Source: Wolbachia endosymbiont (group B) of Gerris lacustris
GTDB lineage: Bacteria; Pseudomonadota; Alphaproteobacteria; Rickettsiales; Anaplasmataceae
Length of the DNA: 64,000 nucleotides
Reading direction: 5' to 3'
Assembly (NCBI RefSeq): GCF_964028355.1
Contig: NZ_OZ034761.1
Span: 1 to 64,000, forward strand
Shown here piece after piece: positions 17,482 to 26,431 of this stretch. The position numbers and the translations under genes were made by a program. The notes under the pieces were generated by a model, which was not told the DNA's origin, did not search any database, and worked only from the letters and a program-made list of their open reading frames with translations. Each line of letters starts with the position of its first letter. Position 1 is the stretch's first letter.

Positions 17482-18940
17482 TAAGGATATTACGCTTTTT
17501 AGTTGCCAAAGGTGGCGATATTAATGTTACTACTAGTACTGTACATTTGAGTACTCCCTTACATATTGCTGCTGCTGCTAACGAAGCAGAAGTAGCACAA
17601 TTTCTACTTGATAATGGTGCTAATATCAATGCTACAAATTATAAAGGTTTTACACCTTTGTACTTAGCATCTTTCTATTGTTACCTAGATATGGTAAAAC
17701 TTTTGCTTTTTAATAATGCCGATACTAGTATTAAAGATGTAAATGGCAAAACAGCCTTAGATGCTATTGGAAGTTATAGAAGAAATATGTGTGATAGCAA
17801 TGCAAGACAAGAAATATTATCTATGTTAGAAGATGTTGTTAAGATCACTTCTGTAGTAACTATTAAGGCAGCATTAGAAGCTGATAATAATTCTAGCAAT
17901 TATTATACCACAGATGTAACAAGCAAAAAAGTTGAACAATTGATCAATGAATTATTTGCTGCTATAAACATAGGTAATTTTCAGAAAGTTGAAAAGTGCA
18001 TTAAAGAGACGGAGAGTATAGGTATAAAAAGCGAAATCTTGAGTAGTGAAAAGCATGGTATAAAACCTATACATTTTACTACTGACAAGTGCAACTTAAA
18101 AATATTGCAGCTTTTGCTTAATGAAGGTGCTGATATTAATGCTACTAGTACTGAATATCTTAATACTTCTCTGCACATTGCTGCTATTAATGGTAAACTG
18201 GAAATAGCACAACTTCTAATTGATAGTGCTGATAATATCAATGCTACAAATTATAAAGGTTTTACACCCTTATACTTAGCGTCGTTTCATTGTCAATCAG
18301 ATATGGTAGAACTCTTGTTTTGCAACAATGCTGATACTAGTATTAAAGATGTAAATGGCAGAACAGCATTGGATGTTGTTGGAGGTTACAGAAGAGATAT
18401 GTGTAATAACAGTAGTGAAATGCAAAGAGTAATATCTATATTAAGTGGTGCCGTTTCAATTGATTGCAAAGCGATATTAACTTCTACTAGAGTAAGTCTT
18501 AAAGAAGAATTGGAAGCTAGCAGCGTGGCAAGTAACGCAGCAAGCAGTGCAGTAAAACCTTCCTCTTTTATTAATAGTATATTTAGTTGGATAACTGCTT
18601 CTACATTGGGTCGAAATACTCCTGCTTTACCTTCTGCACAGCAATCTGTTGCTCATTCGGCTGGAAGTCCCATCTATTCTTCACAAGTTGATTTTAATGG
18701 AACAGCCATGTTAGGTTATTTAATGTTCAAGAAGTTTACAGGGGAAGAATGTTTAGAACCATTGAATAATCCGCTTTTTATAAAAGAAGGAATTACAGAA
18801 AGAGAGCTTAACACTATGGCAAAAAATGTTGAGATGGCACTCAGTAAGTATGAAAAACTTTATCAATGTCCCGGAAGTTCATTAAGCAACTTAACAATAT
18901 CCAAGGGTGTGCGTCATCAAAAGCACCTATGAATCAGTTA

Positions 18941-18970
18941 AAATAAGCGCTCAAGTTTGAGTGCTTATTT
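18941..18970 (+). terminator. Rho-independent terminator after ankyrin gene 2
   Basis: Stem AAATAAGCGCTCAA (18941-18954) pairs with TTGAGTGCTTATTT (18957-18970) with one G-T wobble and a two-base loop (the inner pairs probably stay open); the descending arm supplies the T-run. It is homologous to the hairpin at 16193. Confidence 0.72.
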
Positions 18971-19063
18971 TCATGAAATCTATCCTTTAAGTTTAAACTT
19001 TTTATTGTGCGTTGTAGGTAAGTTGTTACAATAAAATGGGTTAAGATGAAAAAAATTTAAGTT

Positions 19064-20290
19064 ATGGAAGATGATAGCAAGAAAGAAATAACAGAAGAAA
19101 AAGGTATATTAGGTTGGATAGAGTATAGACTGCCTATATTTTCTTTTCTAAAACATACTGCCTCTTATCAGGTACCAAAAAATTTAAATTATGCTTGGAA
19201 CTTTGGTTCTTTAGCTGGTATAGCACTAATTTTACAAATAATAACAGGTATATTTCTTGCCATGCACTACACTCCGCATGTTGATCATGCATTTAATAGT
19301 GTGGAGCGTATAATGCGTGACGTAAGTTATGGATGGCTAATACGTTATACTCATGCTGTTGGGGCGTCACTCTTCTTTATGGTGGTCTATGTTCATATCA
19401 TGCGTGGATTATATTACGGATCTTATAAAAGACCGCGAGAAATGGTGTGGTTTATTGGCATATTTATATTTTTTGCAATGATGGCAACTGCCTTTATGGG
19501 ATATGTTCTTCCCTGGGGACAAATGAGCTTTTGGGGTGCAACAGTTATAACTAACTTATTTTCAGCCATACCTTTAATTGGTGATAAAATAGTTATATGG
19601 TTGTGGGGTGGTTTTTCCGTTGATAACCCAACACTTAACCGTTTTTTCGCTCTGCATTATCTTCTGCCTTTTGTTATTGTTGCTTTAGCTATGCTTCATG
19701 TGATAGCTTTGCATAGGTTTGGCTCTAATAACCCAAGTGGAATAGAAGTCAGGTCAGGTAAGGACACTATTCCTTTTTATCCTTATTATATAGCAAAGGA
19801 CTGCATAACTTTTGGTTTATTTTTTATAATTTTGTTTGGATTTGTTTTTTATGCCCCTAATTATCTTGGTCATCCTGATAATTATATAGAAGCTGATCCT
19901 ATGGTAACTCCAGTACACATAGTACCAGAATGGTATTTCCTACCTTTTTATGCGATGTTGCGTTCAATTCCAAATAAACTTATTGGTGTACTTACCATGT
20001 TTGGATCTATTTTAGTTTGGTTTCTTTTACCTTGGCTTGATAAATCAAAGGTTAAAAGTGGTTCTTACCGTCCATTATTTAAGAAATTTTTTTGGGTTTT
20101 TGCAATAAATTTTGCATTTCTTGCTTGGCTTGGGGGGCAGGAAGTTAAAGAGCCTTACATTACTTTAAGTAGAATCTCAACTCTTTACTATTTTTCATAT
20201 TTTGTGATAGTTTTACCTTTACTTAGTAAGTATGAGAAACCAAAAAAATTACCAAAAACAATAAGCGATTCCGTTCCGGAGATGAAGTGA
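19064..20290 (+). CDS. petB: Cytochrome b of the bc1 complex
   Basis: This is the membrane core of ubiquinol-cytochrome c reductase (complex III), carrying two b hemes and the Qo and Qi quinone sites. The 408-residue protein has the N-terminal cytochrome b fold with the paired histidines in [12 protein letters not shown] and in [20 protein letters not shown]. It also has the [14 protein letters not shown] segment and the Qo-site PEWY motif (about residue 288). Eight transmembrane helices are visible. Start codon ATG at 19064. The next gene, petC, overlaps it by four bases (ATGA). The Rieske gene petA is not upstream; ankyrin genes are there instead. Confidence 0.95.
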   Translation: MEDDSKKEITEEKGILGWIEYRLPIFSFLKHTASYQVPKNLNYAWNFGSLAGIALILQIITGIFLAMHYTPHVDHAFNSVERIMRDVSYGWLIRYTHAVGASLFFMVVYVHIMRGLYYGSYKRPREMVWFIGIFIFFAMMATAFMGYVLPWGQMSFWGATVITNLFSAIPLIGDKIVIWLWGGFSVDNPTLNRFFALHYLLPFVIVALAMLHVIALHRFGSNNPSGIEVRSGKDTIPFYPYYIAKDCITFGLFFIILFGFVFYAPNYLGHPDNYIEADPMVTPVHIVPEWYFLPFYAMLRSIPNKLIGVLTMFGSILVWFLLPWLDKSKVKSGSYRPLFKKFFWVFAINFAFLAWLGGQEVKEPYITLSRISTLYYFSYFVIVLPLLSKYEKPKKLPKTISDSVPEMK

Positions 20291-21054
20291 TGCTGGTTAA
20301 AAATATATTTGCTGCGTTTTGTGCATTATTTCTTGCTAATTATGTATGTGCAGAAGAATTCACACCATCACAAAATAAGAAAATCGACTGGAGTTTTGAT
20401 GGAATTACTGGATCTTTCGATAGAGAGTCAATTCAGCGTGGCTATAAAGTATACAAGGAAGTCTGTGCTGCTTGCCATTCAATGAATAGAATAGCGTTTC
20501 GTAACTTGCAAGATGCTGGTTTTTCTGAAGAGGATGTAAAACAAATTGCAGCCTCTTATCAAGTTAAAGATGGTCCAAATGATTTGGGTGAAATGTTTGA
20601 TAGGCCGGGAGTATCTTCGGACTATTTTATTGCACCTTTTGACACGAAAGAAGCAGCTGCAGCAAGCAACAATGGCGCAATTCCACCGGACTTATCATTA
20701 ATTGTCAAAGCAAGACATGATGGTGCAAATTACATCTATTCACTACTAATTGGTTATCAAAACGGTGAACATGATGAGAACGGTTTATATTTTAATCCAT
20801 ATTTTTCAACAGGCAGGTTAGCTATGGCACCACCATTATCTGAAGGAATGGTAGAATATGATGGTACAAGGCAAGCCACAGTTGAAAATATGGCATATGA
20901 TGTGGTAAATTTCTTACAATGGGCAGCAGAGCCAGAACTGGAACGTCGACATAAACTTGGGTTAAAAATAGTGACATACTTTGTAATTTTGACAGTGTTT
21001 TTTGTATTAACTAACAACAGGATTTGGAGCAAGCTCTATAAAAAGAAAAAATAG
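20287..21054 (+). CDS. petC: Cytochrome c1 of the bc1 complex
   Basis: Cytochrome c1 takes electrons from the Rieske protein and passes them to cytochrome c. The 255-residue protein starts with a signal peptide (residues 1-22, ending ANYVCA), has the heme-attachment motif C60-A-A-C63-H64, the LAMAPPL stretch with the likely axial methionine, and a C-terminal membrane anchor (about 225-245) followed by a basic tail. Its start overlaps the petB stop, so translation is coupled. The bulk lies in the periplasm. Confidence 0.94.
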   Translation: MMLVKNIFAAFCALFLANYVCAEEFTPSQNKKIDWSFDGITGSFDRESIQRGYKVYKEVCAACHSMNRIAFRNLQDAGFSEEDVKQIAASYQVKDGPNDLGEMFDRPGVSSDYFIAPFDTKEAAAASNNGAIPPDLSLIVKARHDGANYIYSLLIGYQNGEHDENGLYFNPYFSTGRLAMAPPLSEGMVEYDGTRQATVENMAYDVVNFLQWAAEPELERRHKLGLKIVTYFVILTVFFVLTNNRIWSKLYKKKK

Positions 21055-21140
21055 AGTTTTTTTATGTTCATTCTTTTATGCCTTATTTATAATAGCAGAT
21101 GTATTATATAATAATAAATACATTATGAAAACATAAAGGT

Positions 21141-23075
21141 ATGGAATTTCAAATAGTTACACATTTTCAGCCAGCTGGAGATCAACCACAGGCAATAGAC
21201 AGTTTAATTGAAGGGCTAAATAGTCATAAAAGAGATCAGGTTTTGCTTGGAGTTACTGGCTCTGGAAAAACCTTTACTATGGCAAATGTTATTGCAAGAA
21301 CAAACAGGCCTGCATTAATTATGGCGCATAATAAAACTTTAGCAGCGCAACTTTATGAGGAGATGAGAGGATTTTTCCCCCACAATGCTGTTGTATACTT
21401 CATTTCTTATTATGATTATTATCAGCCTGAGGCGTATTCGCCACAAACAGACACTTATATTGAAAAAGACTCTTTAATAAATGAAAGAATTGATATGCTA
21501 CGTTATTCTGCTATTTGCTCCCTTTTGGAGCGTAGGGATACGATTGTAGTTGCCAGTGTTTCTTGTATATATGGTCTTGGTTCGCCTGAGAGCTATCTCA
21601 GCATGACCTTGACTTTAAGTGCTGGAGATAAGATTCATGTTAATGACTTTCTGAATAATTTAGCTAATCTCCAATATAAGCGTTCTGATGTCAGATTTGA
21701 GCGAGGATATTTCAGAGTGCGCGGCGATATTATTGATATATTTCCTGCGTATTATGAAAATAAAGCTTGGCGCTTATCATTGTTTGGTGATGAAATAGAA
21801 GAAATTTCTGAAATTGATGCTATAACTGGCAATACTATCAGACGCATAGATAAAGTCACCATTTTTCCAAATAGTTATCATATTACATCACGTGAGACCC
21901 TGTTGCAAGCAGTTCAATTAATTAAAAAAGAACTGCATGAACGCTTGGATTATTACTATTCACAGAACAAAATTGTTGAAGCAAAACGCCTTGAGCAGCG
22001 TACTAATTTTGATATTGAAATGATGATGGCGACGGGAGTGTGTAAAGGTATTGAAAATTATTCGCGTTATCTTTATGGAATGAAATCCGGGGATCCACCG
22101 CCTACGTTGTTTGAATATTTACCTAAAGATGTAATTTTATTTGCTGATGAAAGCCATGTAACCGTTCCCCAGATAGGTGCAATGTATAGCGGTAATGAAG
22201 CACGTAAAAAGAAATTGATAGATTATGGTTTTAGGCTACCTTCTGCTTTTGATAACCGTCCATTAAAATTTGAAGAGTGGGAGGCAATACGGCCCCAGAC
22301 TATTTACGTTTCGGCTACTCCAGGAAAATATGAGTTAGAAAAGACTAACCACGCATTCATAGAGCAAGTTATCCGCCCAACAGGACTGACAGATCCCATC
22401 TGCACAATAAAACCAACAGAGAGTCAGGTTGATGATGTGATTCACGAGGCGCAAGTAACAATAAAAAAAGGGTTTTGTATTCTAATTACCACATTGACAA
22501 AAAAAATGGCTGAAAAGCTAGCTGAGCATATGAGTGAGCTCAGTATGAAAGTAACTTACCTACATTCAGATATTGGTGCACTGGAAAGAATTGAAATTAT
22601 ATGCAAATTAAGATCTAAAGAAATAGATGTTCTTGTTGGTGTTAACTTATTGCGGGAAGGTCTTGATATTCCCGAATGTGGGCTGGTTGCAATTTTAGAT
22701 GCTGACAAAGAAGGGTTTTTACGATCAGAGACTTCGCTCATTCAAACGATAGGTCGTGCTGCACGCAATGTTGAAGGCAGAGTAATTTTATATGCAGACA
22801 AAATTACTAATTCTATGGATCGCGCACTGAAAGAAACTGAAAGGAGAAGAAAGAAACAGACAGAGCATAATACACTGCATAATATTGTACCAAAAACTAT
22901 AATAAAGCCTATATCAAATACTTTACAGGAAAAAGTGGTAGTTGAGAATTTTAGTAAGGATGATCTAAATAGTTTGAAAAAGCAAATGTTGAAGCATGCT
23001 GAAAATTTAGAGTTTGAAGAGGCGGCGAAAATAAAAGGTATTATTGAAAAATTTAATAACAGACCCGTTACATAA
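21141..23075 (+). CDS. uvrB: UvrABC system protein B
   Basis: UvrB is the damage-verifying helicase-like subunit of nucleotide excision repair. The 644 residues show Walker A GVTGSGKT (37-44), the beta-hairpin with [10 protein letters not shown] (near 93-102), [14 protein letters not shown] (motif II region), the SATPGKYE segment, helicase motifs V and VI ([23 protein letters not shown]) and a C-terminal UVR domain (near 605-640) that binds UvrC. Length is normal. Start ATG at 21141 gives [16 protein letters not shown] as in the family. Confidence 0.96.
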   Translation: MEFQIVTHFQPAGDQPQAIDSLIEGLNSHKRDQVLLGVTGSGKTFTMANVIARTNRPALIMAHNKTLAAQLYEEMRGFFPHNAVVYFISYYDYYQPEAYSPQTDTYIEKDSLINERIDMLRYSAICSLLERRDTIVVASVSCIYGLGSPESYLSMTLTLSAGDKIHVNDFLNNLANLQYKRSDVRFERGYFRVRGDIIDIFPAYYENKAWRLSLFGDEIEEISEIDAITGNTIRRIDKVTIFPNSYHITSRETLLQAVQLIKKELHERLDYYYSQNKIVEAKRLEQRTNFDIEMMMATGVCKGIENYSRYLYGMKSGDPPPTLFEYLPKDVILFADESHVTVPQIGAMYSGNEARKKKLIDYGFRLPSAFDNRPLKFEEWEAIRPQTIYVSATPGKYELEKTNHAFIEQVIRPTGLTDPICTIKPTESQVDDVIHEAQVTIKKGFCILITTLTKKMAEKLAEHMSELSMKVTYLHSDIGALERIEIICKLRSKEIDVLVGVNLLREGLDIPECGLVAILDADKEGFLRSETSLIQTIGRAARNVEGRVILYADKITNSMDRALKETERRRKKQTEHNTLHNIVPKTIIKPISNTLQEKVVVENFSKDDLNSLKKQMLKHAENLEFEEAAKIKGIIEKFNNRPVT

Positions 23076-23148
23076 CTAGAAAAAAAGATAAATAATTAAT
23101 AGTTAAGCTGACTTTGATTTACCAAAGATTTGAAAAACTATTATCTAA

Positions 23149-24251
23149 TACCAACTCTCATTATTAATGAACCAAATAAGAAGCATTGCAGAGTTGTTTA
23201 ACCGTGGAAGGGGAAATAGAGGTAATAAATTTACACAAAGCGCTCTCAAGCAGAACAATTGTATCGTAGATTTTATTGCGCAAAATGTTCTGTTTTATAT
23301 ATAACCAAAACCTCTCAACAGGATTGAGGTCAGGTGAGTATGGTGGTAGGTATATAATTTCGATATTTTTAGGTATCTTTAAACTTTTTGACTTATGCCA
23401 ACTAGCGCAATCCATCACGAGAAAAGCCTTTCGTATTCCTAAATATTGCGACATCTGTTCAAGGAATATATTTATACAAGCAGTGTTGACGTTTGGTGCG
23501 AATAAGCTAAAATTCTCTCCATTTCTGGGATTAACTGCACTATAGAGATAAAAATTTTCCCTACCTAATTTTACCTTAACCTGTGTCCTACTGCCTTTTT
23601 TAAACCACCCATGTCCAACTTTTGAATGTGTACCAAACCGTGATTCATCGAAGAAAAATAGCTCTTTTTCAGAATGCATGACAATAGTTTCATTGAGGTT
23701 TTTTTTTAAACTCCTCTTGCTTATTTTTATCCTGTCCACTATGAACTGGTCTTGGTGTGATATATGAGAATTTCATTCTTTGCATATTACGATGTATTGT
23801 GGATTTGCTGATATTCAAACCAAATCTTTCTTGGATTCTTATTCTCATTTCTCTAATAGTAATATTGGGGTTTTCCTCTATCCACACCTCAATTTGTTCA
23901 AGTTGACTTTGGTTCAATATAGTTTTTCTACGGCGTTGAGGTGGAGAAAATAATTTTTCTTCTCTTCCAAATTTTATGTGCTTTATCCATGTAGTAATTG
24001 CCTTTCTCGAAATGCAACATATTTTTGCTACAGCTGTTATACTGTGCTTTTTTGCTGCAATTACAGCATTTAGTTTTTTTGCAACATACGCATTATTTCT
24101 TACTTTCTTCAACATCTCTTTTGCTGATTCCACCACTTTTTCATCCAATAATTTTGATCTTAATGCCATCTAAACCTCGCTATTTTACTTACTCCAGTAT
24201 GGCTTTTTTTCCATTATTGTCTATTCGTTGCTTGTATAGCGGGAATTGGTA
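23149..24251 (-). mobile_element. IS630-family element, copy 2
   Basis: The 1103-bp copy is flanked by TAA (23146-23148 and 24252-24254). It lies just after uvrB in non-coding DNA. It differs from the others at a few bases, for example S-to-N in OrfA (ATG-TTG-AAG region near 24111) and L-to-I near the end of OrfB (TSLSPS to TSISPS). With copy 3 it forms an inverted pair around 900 bp of decayed sequence. Confidence 0.88.
23164..24169 (-). CDS. IS630-family transposase, copy 2 (two frames)
   Basis: Same organisation as copy 1: OrfA 24169-23690, OrfB to 23164, joined at the A9 run. The DDE residues (DES, MDCASWH, NPVERFW) are intact. The amino-acid changes are one Ser-to-Asn in OrfA and one Leu-to-Ile near the C-terminus of OrfB. 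Confidence 0.84.
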
Positions 24252-24254
24252 TAA

Positions 24255-24949
24255 GAACATATCTTGAAAGGACTTAAGTGGTTAAATATTAAAGAGTTCT
24301 TGAAGTAAGGAGAGCACGCTCATACGTCAAGCAAACAACGTTTACCTAAAATTCTGTGACATTAGCAGCTTTCTTGCCCCGTTTTCAGTAAATAGTGATT
24401 TTTCTATATATTAGAAAAATTTTTATTTTAATTAGCCATAGGCGCCTATTGTTTTTTAGCTAAAGTAAAGGTCAAATATCTGGAATTCTGGACATAAAAT
24501 CCCCCTATGTAAAAAAGATTAGAAAAAAGTGCAGCGCACATACGACAGAGATTAAGCATATGTGTATGCGCTGAAGAAGATACGCTACATTTCTTACTTA
24601 GTTTGATTATTTAATAGAAAAGTCTGCAGACGAAGATAGATTTTGAGCTCTTAAAATATCTCTAACTGTGATTATAATCAGATCTAAAATATATGGAAGC
24701 AATTTTTTACGTTAATATTTTAAATTAGGCCTCTTGCATAACTATATTAAAGGTTAGCACTGCCTCATTATATATTTTATCGCATTAATAATTGTTATGT
24801 TTTTGCTCTCCCTATTGCTTCTTGTGCAACATTTAGCCTTATCACTTGTTACTCTCCTATTTCTTGCTTTATTCTTTTCTTTTTCCCCTTTCAAGACAGG
24901 TTCTGAGTGGCAAAACATAGGTCCACTTTAATGTGTATTAAACAAGATT
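24255..24949. other. Non-coding debris between two inverted IS630 copies
   Basis: About 700 bases with stops in all frames. I see no intact gene. An imperfect palindrome (GCGCACATACG near 24535 and TGTGTATGCGC near 24561) and a stretch starting TTAGGCCTCTTGCATAAC near 24726 look like pieces of other mobile elements, but I cannot identify them. Confidence 0.35.
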
Positions 24950-25132
24950 TTATAACTCTAATTGTCTTTGCTTGTGCTGTTCAACTGTGACATCAACCAT
25001 TACATTCAATGGAAGATGATCTGAAGGGTTATCTCTCTTGTTGGAATTATATCATTTTTACCCAGGCCTTTCACCGTACGCTGTATACTCCTTTATAACA
25101 GGGGATAAAAAGCAAAAATCTATTCTTTTTTT
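24950..25132 (-). pseudogene. 3' remnant of an endonuclease/exonuclease/phosphatase-family gene
   Basis: Read on the minus strand, one frame gives KKRIDFCFLSPVIKEY followed by TAYGERPG. After a frameshift near 25062, a second frame gives RDNPSDHLPLNVMVDV and ends at TAA (24952-24950). The pair RIDxxFxS ... SDHLPL is the C-terminal signature of the EEP superfamily, where the SDH dyad is catalytic. The 5' part is missing, cut off by IS DNA. It is a relic, not a functional gene. Confidence 0.55.
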
Positions 25133-25150
25133 GAGATCATGTACAGATTC
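25133..25150 (+). repeat. Sequence matching the right end of the IS5-family element
   Basis: GAGATCATGTACAGATTC, followed by TAA, differs by one base from the right end of the IS5 copy at 17464-17481. It may be a leftover end of a deleted element. The following TAA also serves as the target duplication of IS630 copy 3. Chance similarity within the endonuclease remnant is not excluded. Confidence 0.4.
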
Positions 25151-25153
25151 TAA

Positions 25154-26256
25154 TACCAATTCCCGCTATACAAGCAACGAATAGACAATAATGGAAAAAA
25201 AGCCATACTGGAGTAAGTAAAATAGCGAGGTTTAGATGGCATTAAGATCAAAATTATTGGATGAAAAAGTGGTGGAATCAGCAAAAGAGATGCTGAAGAA
25301 AGTAAGAAATAATGCGTATGTTGCAAAAAAACTAAATGCTGTAATTGCAGCAAAAAAGCACAGTATAACAGCTGTAGCAAAAATATGTTGCATTTCGAGA
25401 AAGGCAATTACTACATGGATAAAGCACATAAAATTTGGAAGAGAAGAAAAATTATTTTCTCCACCTCAACGCCGTAGAAAAACTATATTGAACCAAAGTC
25501 AACTTGAACAAATTGAGGTGTGGATAGAGGAAAACCCCAATATTACTATTAGAGAAATGAGAATAAGAATCCAAGAAAGATTTGGTTTGAATATCAGCAA
25601 ATCCACAATACATCGTAATATGCAAAGAATGAAATTCTCATATATCACACCAAGACCAGTTCATAGTGGACAGGATAAAAATAAGCAAGAGGAGTTTAAA
25701 AAAAAACCTCAATGAAACTATTGTCATGCATTCTGAAAAAGAGCTATTTTTCTTCGATGAATCACGGTTTGGTACACATTCAAAAGTTGGACATGGGTGG
25801 TTTAAAAAAGGCAGTAGGACACAGGTTAAGGTAAAATTAGGTAGGGAAAATTTTTATCTCTATAGTGCAGTTAATCCCAGAAATGGAGAGAATTTTAGCT
25901 TATTTGCACCAAACGTCAACACTGCTTGTATAAATATATTCCTTGAACAGATGTCGCAATATTTAGGAATACGAAAGGCTTTTCTCGTGATGGATTGCGC
26001 TAGTTGGCATAAGTCAAAAAGTTTAAAGATACCTAAAAATATCGAAATTATATACCTACCACCATACTCACCTGACCTCAATCCTGTTGAGAGGTTTTGG
26101 TTATATATAAAACAGAACATTTTGCGCAATAAAATCTACGATACAATTGTTCTGCTTGAGAGCGCTTTGTGTAAATTTATTACCTCTCTTTCCCCTTCCA
26201 CGGTTAAACAACTCTGCAATGCTTCTTATTTGGTTCATTAATAATGAGAGTTGGTA
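25154..26256 (+). mobile_element. IS630-family element, copy 3
   Basis: 1103 bp, plus orientation, flanked by TAA at 25151-25153 and 26257-26259. It is opposite in orientation to copy 2, 902 bases away, so recombination between them would invert the intervening debris. It lies about 175 bases upstream of the 866-residue ankyrin gene. Confidence 0.88.
25236..26241 (+). CDS. IS630-family transposase, copy 3 (two frames)
   Basis: OrfA 25236-25715 and OrfB to 26241, joined at the A9 run near 25699-25707. Protein sequence equals copy 1. DDE motifs intact. Confidence 0.85.
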
Positions 26257-26431
26257 TAACTACTTAAGGAAGGTGTCTCTATTGCAGCTGAGACAGCTGA
26301 TCACTCATGATCAAATAAAAAAGTTATAAGCACACAGATTGGATCACAGTATCTTTTTTAAGAAGAAGATTTATCTTGCTTAAAAACTTGTAGATACTAT
26401 ATTTTACATAAATTCTTCATGCGAGGCCTTT

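Larger units (their letters stand above)
16438..18932 (+). pseudogene. Ankyrin-repeat gene 2, disrupted by an IS5-family element
   Basis: The ATG at 16438 (after AAAGG) begins MPISVEKLRKELL. The frame is cut at 16619 by an IS5-family element and resumes at 17485. Removing the element and one TAA gives CGT AAC TTA AGG ATA TTA CGC without a break and a 542-residue protein. It consists of two homologous modules of about 175 residues, each opening with a GNFQKVEK helix and holding three ankyrin repeats (for example NATNYKGFTPLYLASF and TSIKDVNGKTALD). A low-complexity linker and a C-terminal domain end in KYEKLYQCPGSSLSNLTISK. The large 3' portion (17547-18932) remains open and might be expressed from a TTG or internal start. 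Ankyrin proteins are candidate host-interaction factors; no target is inferable. Confidence 0.82.
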
